A stretch of DNA of 5,442 nt from Thermoanaerobaculia bacterium (GTDB taxonomy: Bacteria; Acidobacteriota; Thermoanaerobaculia; Gp7-AA8): positions 1 to 5,442 of the forward strand of contig JADGOA010000254.1 of the NCBI GenBank assembly GCA_017883215.1. The letters are read 5' to 3'. The notes below the pieces were generated by a model. That model ran no database searches and was not told the origin of the DNA. It worked only from the letters and a program-made list of their open reading frames with translations. The stretch's first letter is position 1; each line of letters starts with the position of its first letter. Of this stretch, positions 5,442 through 5,442 are shown piece after piece. A program made the position numbers and the translations under genes.

Positions 5442-5442
5442 G
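5421..5442 (+). repeat. Heptanucleotide tandem repeat (GTCCTGA) x3, truncated by the window edge
   Basis: Three exact copies of GTCCTGA occupy 5421-5427, 5428-5434 and 5435-5441, and the next base (G 5442) continues the pattern. The array may therefore extend beyond the window. Because 7 is not a multiple of 3, the TGA in successive copies falls in each of the three forward reading frames, giving an all-frame stop. The third copy supplies the stop codon of the protease gene. Origin by slippage, or as part of a dispersed intergenic repeat, is inferred. Confidence 0.8.

Overview
The window is one complete, tightly packed operon for a cytoplasmic group 3b-type [NiFe] hydrogenase (NAD(P)-linked bidirectional hydrogenase, or 'sulfhydrogenase'). 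It lies entirely on the + strand of a GC-rich genome. The subunits resemble HydB, HydG, HydD and HydA of the Pyrococcus sulfhydrogenases and the HyhBGSL set of bacteria. High GC, the bacterial operon style and a GC-rich heptamer repeat at the right edge suggest a bacterium, perhaps Acidobacteriota or a similar soil or subsurface lineage. The sequence alone cannot fix the phylum.

Layout. Positions 1-400 hold no convincing gene. They contain a perfect 16-bp inverted repeat (32-94), a 9-bp inverted repeat (164-209), two CRP/FNR-like GTGA-N6-TCA palindromes (198-213 and 232-247) and a possible -10 box (371-376). The operon starts at 401 with a 146-residue cyclic-nucleotide-binding-domain protein that has no DNA-binding domain. 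Next come the dicluster [4Fe-4S] beta subunit (857-1966), the FAD/NAD(P)/[2Fe-2S] gamma subunit (1963-2823), the three-cluster small subunit delta (2825-3610), the [NiFe] catalytic subunit alpha (3607-4911) and the endopeptidase that matures the catalytic subunit (4908-5441). Gene junctions are a 15-bp gap, an ATGA overlap, a 1-bp gap and two further ATGA overlaps. This implies one transcript and translational coupling.

How the parts work together. H2 is oxidised or formed at the [NiFe] site of HydA. Electrons pass through the FeS chain of HydD to HydB and on to the FAD of HydG, where NAD(P)+/NAD(P)H is reduced or oxidised. HydB and HydG belong to the families that also supply AsrA and AsrB of anaerobic sulfite reductase. 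This fits the sulfur- or polysulfide-reducing side activity known for this hydrogenase group. None of the subunits shows a signal peptide, Tat motif or membrane segment, so the complex should be cytosolic. The protease removes a short C-terminal peptide from HydA after nickel insertion. The hypABCDEF genes for cofactor assembly are not in the window and must lie elsewhere.

Most worth a second look: the CRP-like sensor-only protein heading the operon, whose phosphate-binding cassette has Phe-Ser-Trp where CRP has its Gly-Glu pair; the palindromes and inverted repeats upstream of it; and the heptamer repeat that supplies the last codons of the protease gene.
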